Source: Hyalangium ruber
GTDB lineage: Bacteria; Myxococcota; Myxococcia; Myxococcales; Myxococcaceae
Direction of reading: 5' to 3'
Assembly (NCBI RefSeq): GCF_034259325.1
Contig: NZ_JAXIVS010000016.1
Coordinates: forward strand, 124,001-188,000
DNA: 64,000 nucleotides
Shown: piece by piece, positions 1 to 13,118 of the stretch
Layout of the letters: each line of letters starts with the position of its first letter
How positions within the stretch are numbered: the stretch's first letter is position 1
The notes under the pieces: model-generated
Told to the model about the DNA's origin: nothing
Seen by the model: only the letters and a program-made list of their open reading frames with translations
Database searches by the model: none
Program-made: the position numbers and the translations under genes

Positions 1-85
1 CCCGGCCCCGCACGGCAATGATCCTACGGGTCTCTTCGTACATAGGATGAATGCACGTCTTAACTCCATGTGCGGGGGCAGCAGA

Positions 86-1576
86 ATGAGGTCCGGGATT
101 TCTCTTGAGTCCACCGTTCGAGCATCGGTGGTTGCGTTCGCATTACTGCTCACGGGTTGTGCGACTTCGAGCAGCGCCTCGAAGCCCACCCGGCTGGAGT
201 TGCAGTCCTGCCGAGTGCCCGAAGTCGAGGAGGCACTGCGCTGCGGGACCTTCCATGTCCCCGAGAATCGGCAGACGGGCCAGGGCCGGACGCTGCCGCT
301 GCGCGTCATCGTCATTCCAGCCCGCGCTGAACGCCCAGGGGAGCCTGTCTTCTTCCTCTCGGGAGGCCCTGGCCAGGCCGCGACCGAGAGCGCTCAGTGG
401 ATGGTCAAGTCCTGGGAGCGGGAGAACCATGACGTCGTCCTGGTCGATATGCGCGGCACCGGCGAAGGCCACCGCCTGGACTGCCGGCTTGGCGGCTCCG
501 ATGACGATCCGCAGGCTTACCTCGATCCGATCTTCTTCGAGGGCACCCTCTTCCGCTCCTGCCGGGAGGAGCTCGAGAAGCAGGCCGACCTCACCCAGTA
601 CACGACGCCGATCGCGATGCAGGACCTCGACGCGCTTCGCCAGGCGCTGGGTTACGACAAGATCCATCTCGAGGGCGGCTCCTATGGAACCCGCGCCGGG
701 CTCACCTACCTACATATGTACGGGCAGCATGTGCGCAGCGCGCTGCTGACCGGCCTCGTTCCTGTCTCCAACCGCAGCCCGCTCTTCCACGCAGCCGCCG
801 CCCAGCGGGCATTCGAGCAGTTGCTAAAGGAGTGCGCGGCGGAAGCGCCTTGCCATGCGGCCTATCCGAACCCTCGGGAAGACCTGGCGGCCATCCTCCA
901 GAGCCTCCGTGAGAAGCCGGCGCGCGTCCGCGTTCCCCACCCCGTCACCCAGGCTCCAACCGAGCTGCTGCTGTCCGAGCCGGGGTTCACGGACGGGCTT
1001 CGCGTCATGCTCTATTCGGCCGAGGCGGGGCGGCGCGTTCCGCTGCTCCTGCAGCGTGCCCGAGCCGGTGAGTTCACCCCGTTCGCCGAAGCCGCTCTTC
1101 AGAGCAGCCGTGGCGTCAAGACGTCCCTGCGACTCGGATTGTTACTGTCCGTCACCTGCAGTGAAGACGTCACCCGCATCCGTCCCGAGGAGATCGATCG
1201 CGAGACCGCCGGGAGCTTCATCGGCTCCCACCGCGTTCGCGGGCAGATGGCGGCCTGCGCCGAGTGGCCCAAGGCCCAGGTGCCCGAGGACTATTTCCGC
1301 CCGTTCTCCTCCGAGGTCCCGGTGCTGCTGATCTCCGGCAATCTCGACCCCGTGACGCCGCCGCACTGGGCCGAGGAAGCCAGGCGCTCCCTCCCCAACA
1401 GCATCCATGTGGTGACGCCCGGCGCGCACACGGCGAGCAACGACTGCATCGAATCGCTCGGGCGTAAGCTGTTCCGGACGAGCACGATTCGAGGGCTGGA
1501 TACCCGTTGCGTGGAGGCGATCCGCAACCCGGCTTTCACCCTGCCCACGGATTCCGCGGCCAAGAGTGCCCCCTGA
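86..1576 (+). CDS. TAP-family alpha/beta hydrolase, predicted lipoprotein
   Basis: Predicted secreted serine hydrolase of the alpha/beta-hydrolase fold, in the proline iminopeptidase / tripeptidyl aminopeptidase-like (TAP) group, so probably an envelope peptidase or esterase. The N-terminal hydrophobic stretch ends in lipobox LLTGC (Cys25). The oxyanion-region motif GGPGQ is at about 93-97, the nucleophile elbow GGSYG has Ser at about 199, and the C-terminal TAP part has SGNLDPVTPP (likely acid) and GAHTASN (likely His). I chose the ATG at 86 because it puts the charged n-region directly before the signal core and has a G-rich stretch upstream; an in-frame ATG at 47 would add 13 residues. The gene runs convergently towards the small gene at 1586-1834. 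Substrate cannot be read from sequence. Confidence 0.85.
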   Translation: MRSGISLESTVRASVVAFALLLTGCATSSSASKPTRLELQSCRVPEVEEALRCGTFHVPENRQTGQGRTLPLRVIVIPARAERPGEPVFFLSGGPGQAATESAQWMVKSWERENHDVVLVDMRGTGEGHRLDCRLGGSDDDPQAYLDPIFFEGTLFRSCREELEKQADLTQYTTPIAMQDLDALRQALGYDKIHLEGGSYGTRAGLTYLHMYGQHVRSALLTGLVPVSNRSPLFHAAAAQRAFEQLLKECAAEAPCHAAYPNPREDLAAILQSLREKPARVRVPHPVTQAPTELLLSEPGFTDGLRVMLYSAEAGRRVPLLLQRARAGEFTPFAEAALQSSRGVKTSLRLGLLLSVTCSEDVTRIRPEEIDRETAGSFIGSHRVRGQMAACAEWPKAQVPEDYFRPFSSEVPVLLISGNLDPVTPPHWAEEARRSLPNSIHVVTPGAHTASNDCIESLGRKLFRTSTIRGLDTRCVEAIRNPAFTLPTDSAAKSAP

Positions 1577-1585
1577 CTCCACGGG

Positions 1586-1834
1586 TCAGCGCGGTGCGTC
1601 CGCACGCAGCGCGGCCAGCAGGCCCTGCACCATGCGACGCACCGCGTAGCCCTCGAAGTCCTCCACCGGGTCCACCGAGCTGGGGAACACGTCCAGCGTG
1701 CTCTCCAGGTAGTCCACCGCCGCCTTCAGGCCGCTCGGACGGGCAGAGCCCTCGCCTCCTTGGAGCTGTTCCTCGAGGAGGAACGCCCGGGAGACGAGGT
1801 TCTGCCAGCGATCGTCCCGCTTCTGCTCATCCAT
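1586..1834 (-). CDS. Small hypothetical protein (82 aa)
   Basis: Unrecognised 82-residue, mostly helical, charged protein with no signal peptide or membrane segment. It starts 36 bases after the pirin stop on the same strand, so it is probably the last gene of the YceI-pirin unit. Codon use (strong third-position GC) matches its neighbours, and the reading frame ends just before the convergent hydrolase gene. No motif points to a function; it could be a small accessory or regulatory protein. Confidence 0.55.
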   Translation of the reverse strand: MDEQKRDDRWQNLVSRAFLLEEQLQGGEGSARPSGLKAAVDYLESTLDVFPSSVDPVEDFEGYAVRRMVQGLLAALRADAPR

Positions 1835-1870
1835 TCCACACGCTCCGCTCCAGGACTTGCCTGGAACGAA

Positions 1871-2733
<863 letters not shown>

Positions 2734-2737
<4 letters not shown>

Positions 2738-3285
2738 GCCGCCTGCTGCTGCGAGGCCGCCAACACCGCCTGCACGTCCAGCGAGATGTCCACGCGCTCA
2801 CCCACCAGCACGCCACCCGTCTCCACCGCCTTGTTCCACGTGAGCCCGAAGTCCTTGCGCTCGATGCTCGTGCTCGCGCTGAACGCCACCCGCTCGGCGC
2901 CGAACGGATCCTTCACCTTGCCCAGGAACTCCGTGTCCAGCGTCACCTCGCGCGTCACGCCGTGGATCGTCAGGTCCCCCACCACGCGGTAGCGCTCCTG
3001 CCCCGCCTTCTCCACCCGCCGGCTGCGGAAGCTCAGCTTCGGGAAGTTCGCCACGTCGAAGAAGTCCGCCGAGCGCAGGTGGTTGTCACGCGCCTCCACG
3101 CCCGTGTGGATGCTCGCCGCGTCCATCTCCACCTCCACGCTGCCCGTGGTGAGGTCCTCGCCGTTGAGCTTCAGCTCTCCCGAGAACTGCCCGAAGCGGC
3201 CGTGAACCTTGGCCACCACCATGTGGCGCACCGTGAAGTTGATGGAAGAGTGGGTCGTGTCGATCTGCCAGGTCTGAGGGGCCAT
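2734..3285 (-). CDS. YceI-family protein
   Basis: YceI-like lipocalin-fold protein (183 aa) of the family that binds polyisoprenoid or other amphiphilic ligands. It begins MAPQTWQID and has the characteristic THSSINFTVRHMVVAKVHGRF stretch near the N-terminus, followed by the alternating beta pattern and the VTLDTEFLGKVKDPFG region. No signal peptide follows this start, so unlike E. coli YceI it is probably cytoplasmic. The start at 3285 has an AGGAG sequence about 8 bases upstream; longer in-frame starts to 3387 lack family similarity. It is first in an operon with the pirin gene (ATGA overlap). Confidence 0.9.
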
Positions 3286-3397
3286 GAAGTCTCTCCTGTG
3301 GTTGCGGTTGATGTCCCCTCCTAGAGCAAGTCCCTTGCCATCGACCAAATACCTGAAATTACTCGACCAGACCTGGGAGCACGTCACCTCTCCGTAT

Positions 3398-3416
3398 CAA
3401 AATGAGAATCATCGAC
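3398..3416. promoter_or_regulatory. Weak Fur-box-like site between yceI and globin genes
   Basis: The sequence AATGAGAATCAT lies in the 274-base divergent gap between the YceI start (3285) and the globin start (3560). Aligned to the 19-base Fur consensus it matches about 13 positions, with one half much better than the other. Fur control of the YceI-pirin operon or the globin is an inference only. Otherwise I see no clear structure in this gap. Confidence 0.3.
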
Positions 3417-3559
3417 TCCCAATGAGAGACTCTTGCCCCCTCTCCAGGCGAGGGACTCCCGGGAGCGGCAGGCGGCGCCCGATCCTTCTGCCCTATCGTG
3501 TCGAAGCTGCCCCCAGGAGACGACCTCTGGGGGTCCAACCCCCACGGAGACCCTGTTCC

Positions 3560-3976
3560 ATGAGCACCCCTTCGACTGCCTCGCTCTATGAGCGCCTGGG
3601 CGGCGTCTATGCCATCGCCGCCGTCGTGGACGCGTTCATCGACCGCATCATGGTCAACCCGAAGCTGAACGCGAACCCGCTCGTGGACGAGGCCCACCAC
3701 CGCGTGCCCAAGGCCGGCTTCAAGTACCTGGTCACCGAGATGGTGTGCATGGCCACCGGCGGCCCCCAGCGCTACACGGGCAAGTCCATGGCCGACTCGC
3801 ACCGTCACCTGAAGATCACCCCCGCCGAGTGGGACGTGTTCGCCCAGGACTTCAAGGCCGTGCTGGACCAGTTCAAGGTCCCCGAGCGCGAGCAGCAGGA
3901 GTTGTTCGAGCTCGTCGGCACCACGCGCGGAGACATCGTCATGGAAGAGGCTCCGTCGGCGCGCAAGGCGGGCTGA
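3560..3976 (+). CDS. Truncated haemoglobin, group 1 (trHbN-like)
   Basis: A 138-residue 2-over-2 globin that should bind haem and act in O2 or NO chemistry in the cytoplasm. It opens with the group 1 signature SLYERLGGVYAIAAVVDAF, and the proximal haem ligand is probably a His in MADSHRHLKI of the F-helix region. The length is typical of trHbN. The start ATG at 3560 follows CCCTGTTCC without a clear Shine-Dalgarno sequence, but homology begins immediately after it. It is transcribed away from the YceI operon and lies 23 bases upstream of the release-factor-like gene, so it may lead that operon. Confidence 0.88.
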   Translation: MSTPSTASLYERLGGVYAIAAVVDAFIDRIMVNPKLNANPLVDEAHHRVPKAGFKYLVTEMVCMATGGPQRYTGKSMADSHRHLKITPAEWDVFAQDFKAVLDQFKVPEREQQELFELVGTTRGDIVMEEAPSARKAG

Positions 3977-3999
3977 GCCGGGGTAGAGTGCTGGCCGCC

Positions 4000-4377
4000 A
4001 TGAGCACCAACCCCACTCGCCGACAGGCCGCGCTGGAGGCCCTCGCCCTCGACGACGAGGCCCTGCTGAAGGCGTGCGAGGTGGAGTACTTCATCGCCTC
4101 GGGCCCCGGCGGCCAGCACCGCAACAAGACCGAGAGCGGCGTGCGCCTCAACCACCCGCCCACCGAGCTGTCCGTCTCCGCCACCGAGCGCCGCAGCCAG
4201 ATCCAGAACAAGGGCGTGGCGCTCGAGCGGCTGCGCGAGGGGCTCAAGGCCCTCACCTTCGTGCCCAAGGTGCGCCGGGCCACCAAGCCCTCCAAGGGCT
4301 CGCAGCGGCGCCGCCTGGACACCAAGAAGCGCGAGGGCGCCAAGAAGGCCCTCCGGGGCAAGAAGGACCTCTGGTGA
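4000..4377 (+). CDS. Release-factor-like GGQ protein (ribosome rescue, ArfB/C12orf65 type)
   Basis: Small (125 aa) stand-alone class I release-factor catalytic domain. The peptidyl-tRNA hydrolysis motif GPGGQHRNKTES is at residues 33-44, and there are no codon-recognition domains. The C-terminal tail (about 98-125) is strongly basic, with the SQRRRLDTKKREGAKK pattern typical of proteins that enter an empty mRNA channel, so rescue of stalled ribosomes is the likely role. Its stop overlaps the GTG start of the next gene as GTGA, implying translational coupling. It could also be a general RF-1-domain protein of unknown target. Confidence 0.85.
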   Translation: MSTNPTRRQAALEALALDDEALLKACEVEYFIASGPGGQHRNKTESGVRLNHPPTELSVSATERRSQIQNKGVALERLREGLKALTFVPKVRRATKPSKGSQRRRLDTKKREGAKKALRGKKDLW

Positions 4378-4811
4378 GCACCGCCCCCACGCCCACCCTC
4401 GAGGACGCCATCGCCCTCGCCGTGGAGGCCCACCGGGGCCAGCGGGACAAGGTGGGGCAGACCTACATCCTCCACCCCCTGCGGGTGATGATGCGCCTGG
4501 AGACGGAGGCCGAGCGGATGGCGGCCATCCTCCATGACGTGGTGGAGGACACGCCATACACGCTGGAGCGCCTGCGTGCCCTGGGCTACCCCGAGGAGGT
4601 GCTGAGCGCTCTGGAGTGCCTCACCAAGCGGGAGGGGGAGACCTACGAGGCCTTCATCGAGCGAATACGCCCCCATTCGCTGGCCCGGCGGGTGAAGCTG
4701 GCGGACCTGGAAGACAACATGGACGTGCGGCGGCTGCTGGTGGTGGGGCCCAAGGAGGCCGAGCGCCTGGCCCGCTACCGAGCCGCCTGGGCCCGCCTGA
4801 AGGCGCCCTGA
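4374..4811 (+). CDS. Small HD-domain (p)ppGpp hydrolase, MESH1/SpoT-like
   Basis: A 145-residue HD hydrolase resembling the (p)ppGpp 3'-pyrophosphohydrolase domain of SpoT/RelA and animal MESH1, without a synthetase domain. Likely metal ligands are His34 (YILHPLRV), His54-Asp55 (ILHDVVEDT) and Asp111 (KLADLEDN), with Glu58-Asp59 after the HD pair, which fits the MESH1 layout. It has a GTG start overlapping the preceding release-factor-like stop, so the two proteins are probably made together. The alternative is an HD phosphohydrolase with another nucleotide substrate. Confidence 0.85.
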   Translation: MSTAPTPTLEDAIALAVEAHRGQRDKVGQTYILHPLRVMMRLETEAERMAAILHDVVEDTPYTLERLRALGYPEEVLSALECLTKREGETYEAFIERIRPHSLARRVKLADLEDNMDVRRLLVVGPKEAERLARYRAAWARLKAP

Positions 4812-4922
4812 GCGTCGGGCAGCCCCTCTTCCGGACCCAAGCCGCAACACCGCTCTTGTCCTTCGGCCCGCGCGCGACTAACTCGCTGGTCCGACTTGGA
4901 GCTTGGAGCAAGGGAGAGCGCC

Positions 4923-6323
<1,401 letters not shown>

Positions 6324-6349
6324 TCCACGCGCGGTTCCGAGAAGTGAAA

Positions 6350-6383
6350 CGGCCCGGTGCTCCGCTGAGGGAACACCGGGCCG
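6350..6383. terminator. Hairpin between convergent asnS and acnA
   Basis: Perfect 10-bp inverted repeat CGGCCCGGTG / CACCGGGCCG with a 14-base loop, lying between the convergent stops of asnS (6323) and acnA (6407). There is no strong T-tract on either side, so it is a candidate bidirectional terminator rather than a certain intrinsic one. Confidence 0.6.
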
Positions 6384-6406
6384 CGTCGTATCTGGAGTCC
6401 TGAGCG

Positions 6407-9139
<2,733 letters not shown>

Positions 9140-9208
9140 GTGCGTTCGCCGTCCTTCCGTATCCGCGGGGTCTTCTAGGCCCGCACCGGACGGCATGCAA
9201 ACGCTTCT

Positions 9209-10501
9209 TCAGAGGATCTTTCGGAAGAAATACACCACCCGCTCCAGGAGTTTCTGCCACAGCGGACGGCGCCGGAATTCCGTGAGGTTTACCTCGCGGC
9301 AGCTCCCGCAGTCGTTGCGGAACGACTCCTCCACCGAGCGGCCCAGCCGCGGGTCGGCGAAGACCGCGTTCACCTCGTGGTTGAAGGCCAGGCTCAACCG
9401 TTCCAGGTTGAACGAGCCAATCGTCCCCCAGACCCCGTCCACCACCGCCGTCTTCGCGTGCAGCACCCCGCGCTGCCACTCGAAGATGCGCACCCCGGCC
9501 TCCAGCAGCCGCTCGTAGAAGGCCCGCGTGGCGTGCTCCAGGAACGGGTGGTCGCTGCGCCCGTTGAGCAGCAGGTGTACCTCCACCCCGCGCTGGGCCG
9601 CCTCTCTCAGCACCGCCACCATGCGCCGGTCGGGCACGAAGTAGGCCGCGGCGATGAGCACGCTGCGGCGTGCCCGGGCGATGGCGTGCAGATACGCCCG
9701 GTGAATGCTGCGCCGGCTGGAGAGCACCGACAGGCACACCCCACCCCTGGGCGGCCCCGGGCGCCGCAGCCGCAGCCGCAGCCGCCGCTGAAGCCTCAGC
9801 CGCATCCGATCGACGCCCTGCTGGAAGGCCATGCGCCAGGTGGCCAGGAAGCGCCGCTCCAGCTCATGCACCGCCGGGCCCTCAATCCTCAGCACGTCGT
9901 CGCGCCAGCCCCCGCCCTGCCCCACCGGCGCCCAGTGCGCGGAGATGTTCACCCCGCCCACGAAGGCCACCTCCCCGTCCACCACGAGGATCTTCCGGTG
10001 ATCGCGCTGCAACAGGTGGCGCAGCCCCCGGTTCAGGCTGAAGGGCTTGAAGGGGCGGATGTCCACCCCGCGCTGGCGCAGCGCCTCGAAGAAGCCGCGG
10101 CGGCTCGTCCACGAACCGACCGCGTCATAGAGCACCTTCACATGCACGCCCCGCTCGGCCGCCTCGGCCAGCGCCTGGCCGAACAGCTCACCCACCGAGT
10201 CGGTGATGAACATGTACGTCTCGAGCCGCACGTAGCGCCGCGCGCCCCGGATGGCCTCCAGCATCGCCGGGTACGCCTCGACGCCGTCCCTCAGCAGCCG
10301 GCACGCGTTGCCCTGCAGCACGCTGTGGCTGCGCGGCAGGTAGTAGCGCGCCAGCAGCCGATTGGGGACGCTCGGACTCCAGACGACCCCATGATCTGGA
10401 ACGGGACCGCTGCTCGGCTCGGCTCGCTCCTCCGCCGGCGCCGGTCGGTCCTCGATCCGTGCCAACCCCACCCGCTCGCTCCCCACCCCCTGCTCGTACA
10501 T
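9209..10501 (-). CDS. Phospholipase-D-family cardiolipin synthase (ClsB-like)
   Basis: Two-domain PLD-superfamily phosphatidyltransferase, probably making cardiolipin or a related phospholipid at the inner membrane. The two HKD motifs are visible as HRKILVVDG in the first half and LHAKTAVVDG in the second, and each is followed by the expected Gly/Ser-rich stretch (FVGGVNIS, TIGSFNLE). There are no N-terminal membrane helices, as in ClsB rather than ClsA. The linker between the domains (about residues 240-262) is an unusual Arg/Leu repeat (RLRLQRRLRLRLRRP). The start is uncertain: the ATG at 10501 lacks a Shine-Dalgarno sequence, and in-frame GTG codons follow within 11 residues. Confidence 0.88.
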   Translation of the reverse strand: MYEQGVGSERVGLARIEDRPAPAEERAEPSSGPVPDHGVVWSPSVPNRLLARYYLPRSHSVLQGNACRLLRDGVEAYPAMLEAIRGARRYVRLETYMFITDSVGELFGQALAEAAERGVHVKVLYDAVGSWTSRRGFFEALRQRGVDIRPFKPFSLNRGLRHLLQRDHRKILVVDGEVAFVGGVNISAHWAPVGQGGGWRDDVLRIEGPAVHELERRFLATWRMAFQQGVDRMRLRLQRRLRLRLRRPGPPRGGVCLSVLSSRRSIHRAYLHAIARARRSVLIAAAYFVPDRRMVAVLREAAQRGVEVHLLLNGRSDHPFLEHATRAFYERLLEAGVRIFEWQRGVLHAKTAVVDGVWGTIGSFNLERLSLAFNHEVNAVFADPRLGRSVEESFRNDCGSCREVNLTEFRRRPLWQKLLERVVYFFRKIL

Positions 10502-10591
10502 GGCAAGGAGAGGTTGCGGATGATCTCTCCGCCCGGCAACCCACGCTCCCCCAAAGGGGTGGTCAGGTGTGTCCGTTGGGAGACGACGTGG

Positions 10592-12187
10592 CTACATGCC
10601 CCATTCGTAGCGCTTCGCTTCCGCGAGCGAGGCGCACGGCTGGTCGAACTCGGGGAAGTACTCCCGGATGTAGTCGAGGGTGTGCTTGGCGCCGTTGAAG
10701 TTGCGCTGGTTGTAATAGCCCTCGGACTCGAGCAGGAGCTTGGAGCACGTCTTGTCGAGCTCCTGCTGCGCATCCTTCATCCGGTCGCGGGCCTCGAAGT
10801 AAAGGTCCGGCTTGGGCTCGGGGTGGGCCTCGAGCATCAGCCACGCCTCGCGGAAGGACTTCCAGGCCAGGTAGCGGTTGCGCGCGCCAACGTCCGCCCG
10901 CTCGAAGTTCTGCTTGCCGCGCATGTACGCCGTGCGCGCCTCGGAGATGAGCTGGTCCGGGGGCAGGTCCGGCAGCAGCGCCTTCTCGACCCACACGTTC
11001 CACAGGCGCCACTGGTCCTCGCCCGGAGGGTTCTTCGTGTTGTCGAAGGTGATGCGGTTGACCTCGCCCTTCTTGAGGATGTTGGGCGGAATCATCAGCT
11101 CCAGCGCGCGGTCGCGGCTGGCCAGCGTGTCCGGAGGCACCTGCCCCACGTCCACGCCGTTCACCGTAATCACCACCTCACCCTGGGAGACGCTCTGCGA
11201 CTGGTAGTGGAGGATGACCACGGCGCGCGTGGCGGCCGTGTACTCCCAGGTGAAGGTCTTCAGGTCCGGCGTGTCCCAGGTGACTCCCGGCCCGTAGCCG
11301 AACGAGTCCGGGATGGGCTGCAGGCCCAGCATCTCCGGCTCCGGCCCCGAGGCGCCCACCTTCCGCTCGGGGTTGAGCGCCACGTAGTACACCAGGCCGA
11401 CGAGCCCCAGCCCCAGCGCGATGAAGCCGCCGATGATGCCGCGGCGAACGTTGGTGCTCGCCTCGATCCAGAAGATCTTGATGCGGGCGACGAGGCCACC
11501 CGACTCGCGCTTGATGCGGGCACGCTCGGCGGCGGACAGGCCCGCCGCGGCCGCGGCTCCTCGCGCGGGCGCGGCTCGCTCCACCGCGGCGCTGGGAGGC
11601 GGGCGACGGGGAGCCGGAGGCGCGGACGGGCCCGCGCGCTCGATGGCGGCCCGGGGAGAGGCACCCGTGGCGGCACGCGCGGGGCGGACGGCGGGCATGC
11701 CCGCGGCGCGGGTGGCCGAGCGCTGCAGCTCACCCAGCTTCTCCGGCTCGGCATCGGCCCCTTCCGGCTTGAGCGCCTCGCCCTTGTTCTTCTGGCGCTT
11801 CTTCACCTGGTCCAGCGGGACGATACGCGTGCTGTTCTCTTCGGCCGGAGGCGCCGCGATGGCCGCGTCGGTGTTGGGCTCCTCGGCCATCTCGCTGGCC
11901 ATCGCCATGAAGGCGAACACCACCGGACCCAGGGTGATCTGGTCCCCATCGTTGAGGGGCTGCGTCTTCACGGGAGTGCCGTTCACCTTGGTCCCGTTGG
12001 CGCTGCCCATGTCCTCGATGATGTAGCCGTCGCCCTCGCTGAAGATGCGGCAGTGCTTTCGCGAGACGCCCGCGTCGTACAGCACCACGTCACACTCCGG
12101 GGTACGACCGATGAGCACCGAGTCCTGATCGAACTCGAACTCCTTACCGGCGTCCTTACCCTCGGCGATCTTCAGCTGGAAGGCCAT
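10592..12187 (-). CDS. FHA-domain membrane protein
   Basis: A 531-residue protein with an N-terminal FHA phosphothreonine-binding domain (about 1-95: VLIGRTPECDVVL, GVSRKHCRI and GSANGTKVNG carry the canonical Gly-Arg, Ser-x-x-His and Asn-Gly signatures). It continues with a long Ala/Pro/Arg-rich linker (about 110-225) and one transmembrane helix (GGFIALGLGLVGLVYYVAL, about 245-265). An extracytoplasmic C-terminal region contains a beta-rich part and a helical TPR-like end. It should read Ser/Thr kinase signalling in the cytoplasm and pass it to the envelope. It follows the second WYL gene by 7 bases, with AGGGA before the start, so the three form one operon. Confidence 0.85.
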   Translation of the reverse strand: MAFQLKIAEGKDAGKEFEFDQDSVLIGRTPECDVVLYDAGVSRKHCRIFSEGDGYIIEDMGSANGTKVNGTPVKTQPLNDGDQITLGPVVFAFMAMASEMAEEPNTDAAIAAPPAEENSTRIVPLDQVKKRQKNKGEALKPEGADAEPEKLGELQRSATRAAGMPAVRPARAATGASPRAAIERAGPSAPPAPRRPPPSAAVERAAPARGAAAAAGLSAAERARIKRESGGLVARIKIFWIEASTNVRRGIIGGFIALGLGLVGLVYYVALNPERKVGASGPEPEMLGLQPIPDSFGYGPGVTWDTPDLKTFTWEYTAATRAVVILHYQSQSVSQGEVVITVNGVDVGQVPPDTLASRDRALELMIPPNILKKGEVNRITFDNTKNPPGEDQWRLWNVWVEKALLPDLPPDQLISEARTAYMRGKQNFERADVGARNRYLAWKSFREAWLMLEAHPEPKPDLYFEARDRMKDAQQELDKTCSKLLLESEGYYNQRNFNGAKHTLDYIREYFPEFDQPCASLAEAKRYEWGM

Positions 12188-12194
12188 GGAATCC

Positions 12195-13118
12195 CTAGAA
12201 TCCTAACGAGGCATGGGCCGCTCGGGCAACGGCTGCCCGCGCGGAAGCAGGTTCCACCACTTCCGCCTCGCCGCCAAATGAAAGCACCCACTGTGTGAGC
12301 CAGCGCTCGCTGTCCCCTGCCACCCGCACCTCGACGCCTCCGTCGGCCAGCGGCCGGGCGTCCGCCCCGAAGCGCTCGGTGACGTAGGGCGCCACCAGCT
12401 TGGAGAAGCGCACCCGGACGCCCGAGTCGGCCCGGGCGGGGTTGGGCACGGCGGCGCGCGCGTCCGCCGGGGGCTGGAAGGTGGTGTCCGTGAGGCCCAG
12501 GTTCTCCATGCGGTCGAGCCGGAACAGGCGCGCATCCGCGCGGGTGTGGCAGTAGCCCTGCAGGTACCACTGCCCCCGGTGGCTGAGCAGCTCATACGGC
12601 CGCACGCGGCGCGGCTCCGAGGGCCGGCCCGGGCTGGCGTAGTCGAACGTCACCTCGCGCCGCTCGAGGATGGCACGGGTGAGCGGCCCCAGGGACTGGG
12701 GGGCCTCCGAGGAGGCGTCGATCTTCCGGTGCATCTCCCGGTAGCGCTCGCGGGCGCCGGCCGGGAGGATGCGCTCGAGCTTCTGCAGCGCGCTCTGGAG
12801 CGCGTCGCCCGCGGCGGGACGCAACAGCTCCGCGGCGGCGGCCAGGGCGGCGGCCTCACCGGCCGTGAGCCGGGGCGGCCGGGACAGGCGCTGGTCGAGG
12901 TCCACGTAGACGCGATCGTTCTCCACGTAGATGTCGACGTAGTCGTCCGGGTTGAAGGGCGGCCGGCCCACGCAGGTGAGCAGGTCCAGCTCCTCCAGCA
13001 GGTCCTCGCGCTTCACGTTGAGGGCCGTGGCCAGCTCGTCCACCGTGAGGCCGGGGTGCTTGGAGACGTAGGGCACGAGGAACAGCAGGCGGCGGAGCCG
13101 CTCGTGGACGGTGCTCAT
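12195..13118 (-). CDS. WYL-domain transcriptional regulator (second of tandem pair)
   Basis: A 307-residue regulator with an N-terminal winged-helix region (HPGLTVDELATALNVKREDLLEELDLL) and a WYL ligand-sensing domain from about residue 150 (VTFDYASPGRPSEPRRVRPYELLSH, then GQWYLQGYCHTR and LFRLDRM), followed by a WCX-like C-terminal extension. The ATG overlaps the stop of the preceding WYL gene (ATGA). Tandem WYL genes resemble PafB/PafC, the actinobacterial mitomycin-independent DNA-damage regulators, but the ligand here is unknown. It is probably DNA-binding and cytoplasmic. Confidence 0.88.
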   Translation of the reverse strand: MSTVHERLRRLLFLVPYVSKHPGLTVDELATALNVKREDLLEELDLLTCVGRPPFNPDDYVDIYVENDRVYVDLDQRLSRPPRLTAGEAAALAAAAELLRPAAGDALQSALQKLERILPAGARERYREMHRKIDASSEAPQSLGPLTRAILERREVTFDYASPGRPSEPRRVRPYELLSHRGQWYLQGYCHTRADARLFRLDRMENLGLTDTTFQPPADARAAVPNPARADSGVRVRFSKLVAPYVTERFGADARPLADGGVEVRVAGDSERWLTQWVLSFGGEAEVVEPASARAAVARAAHASLGF

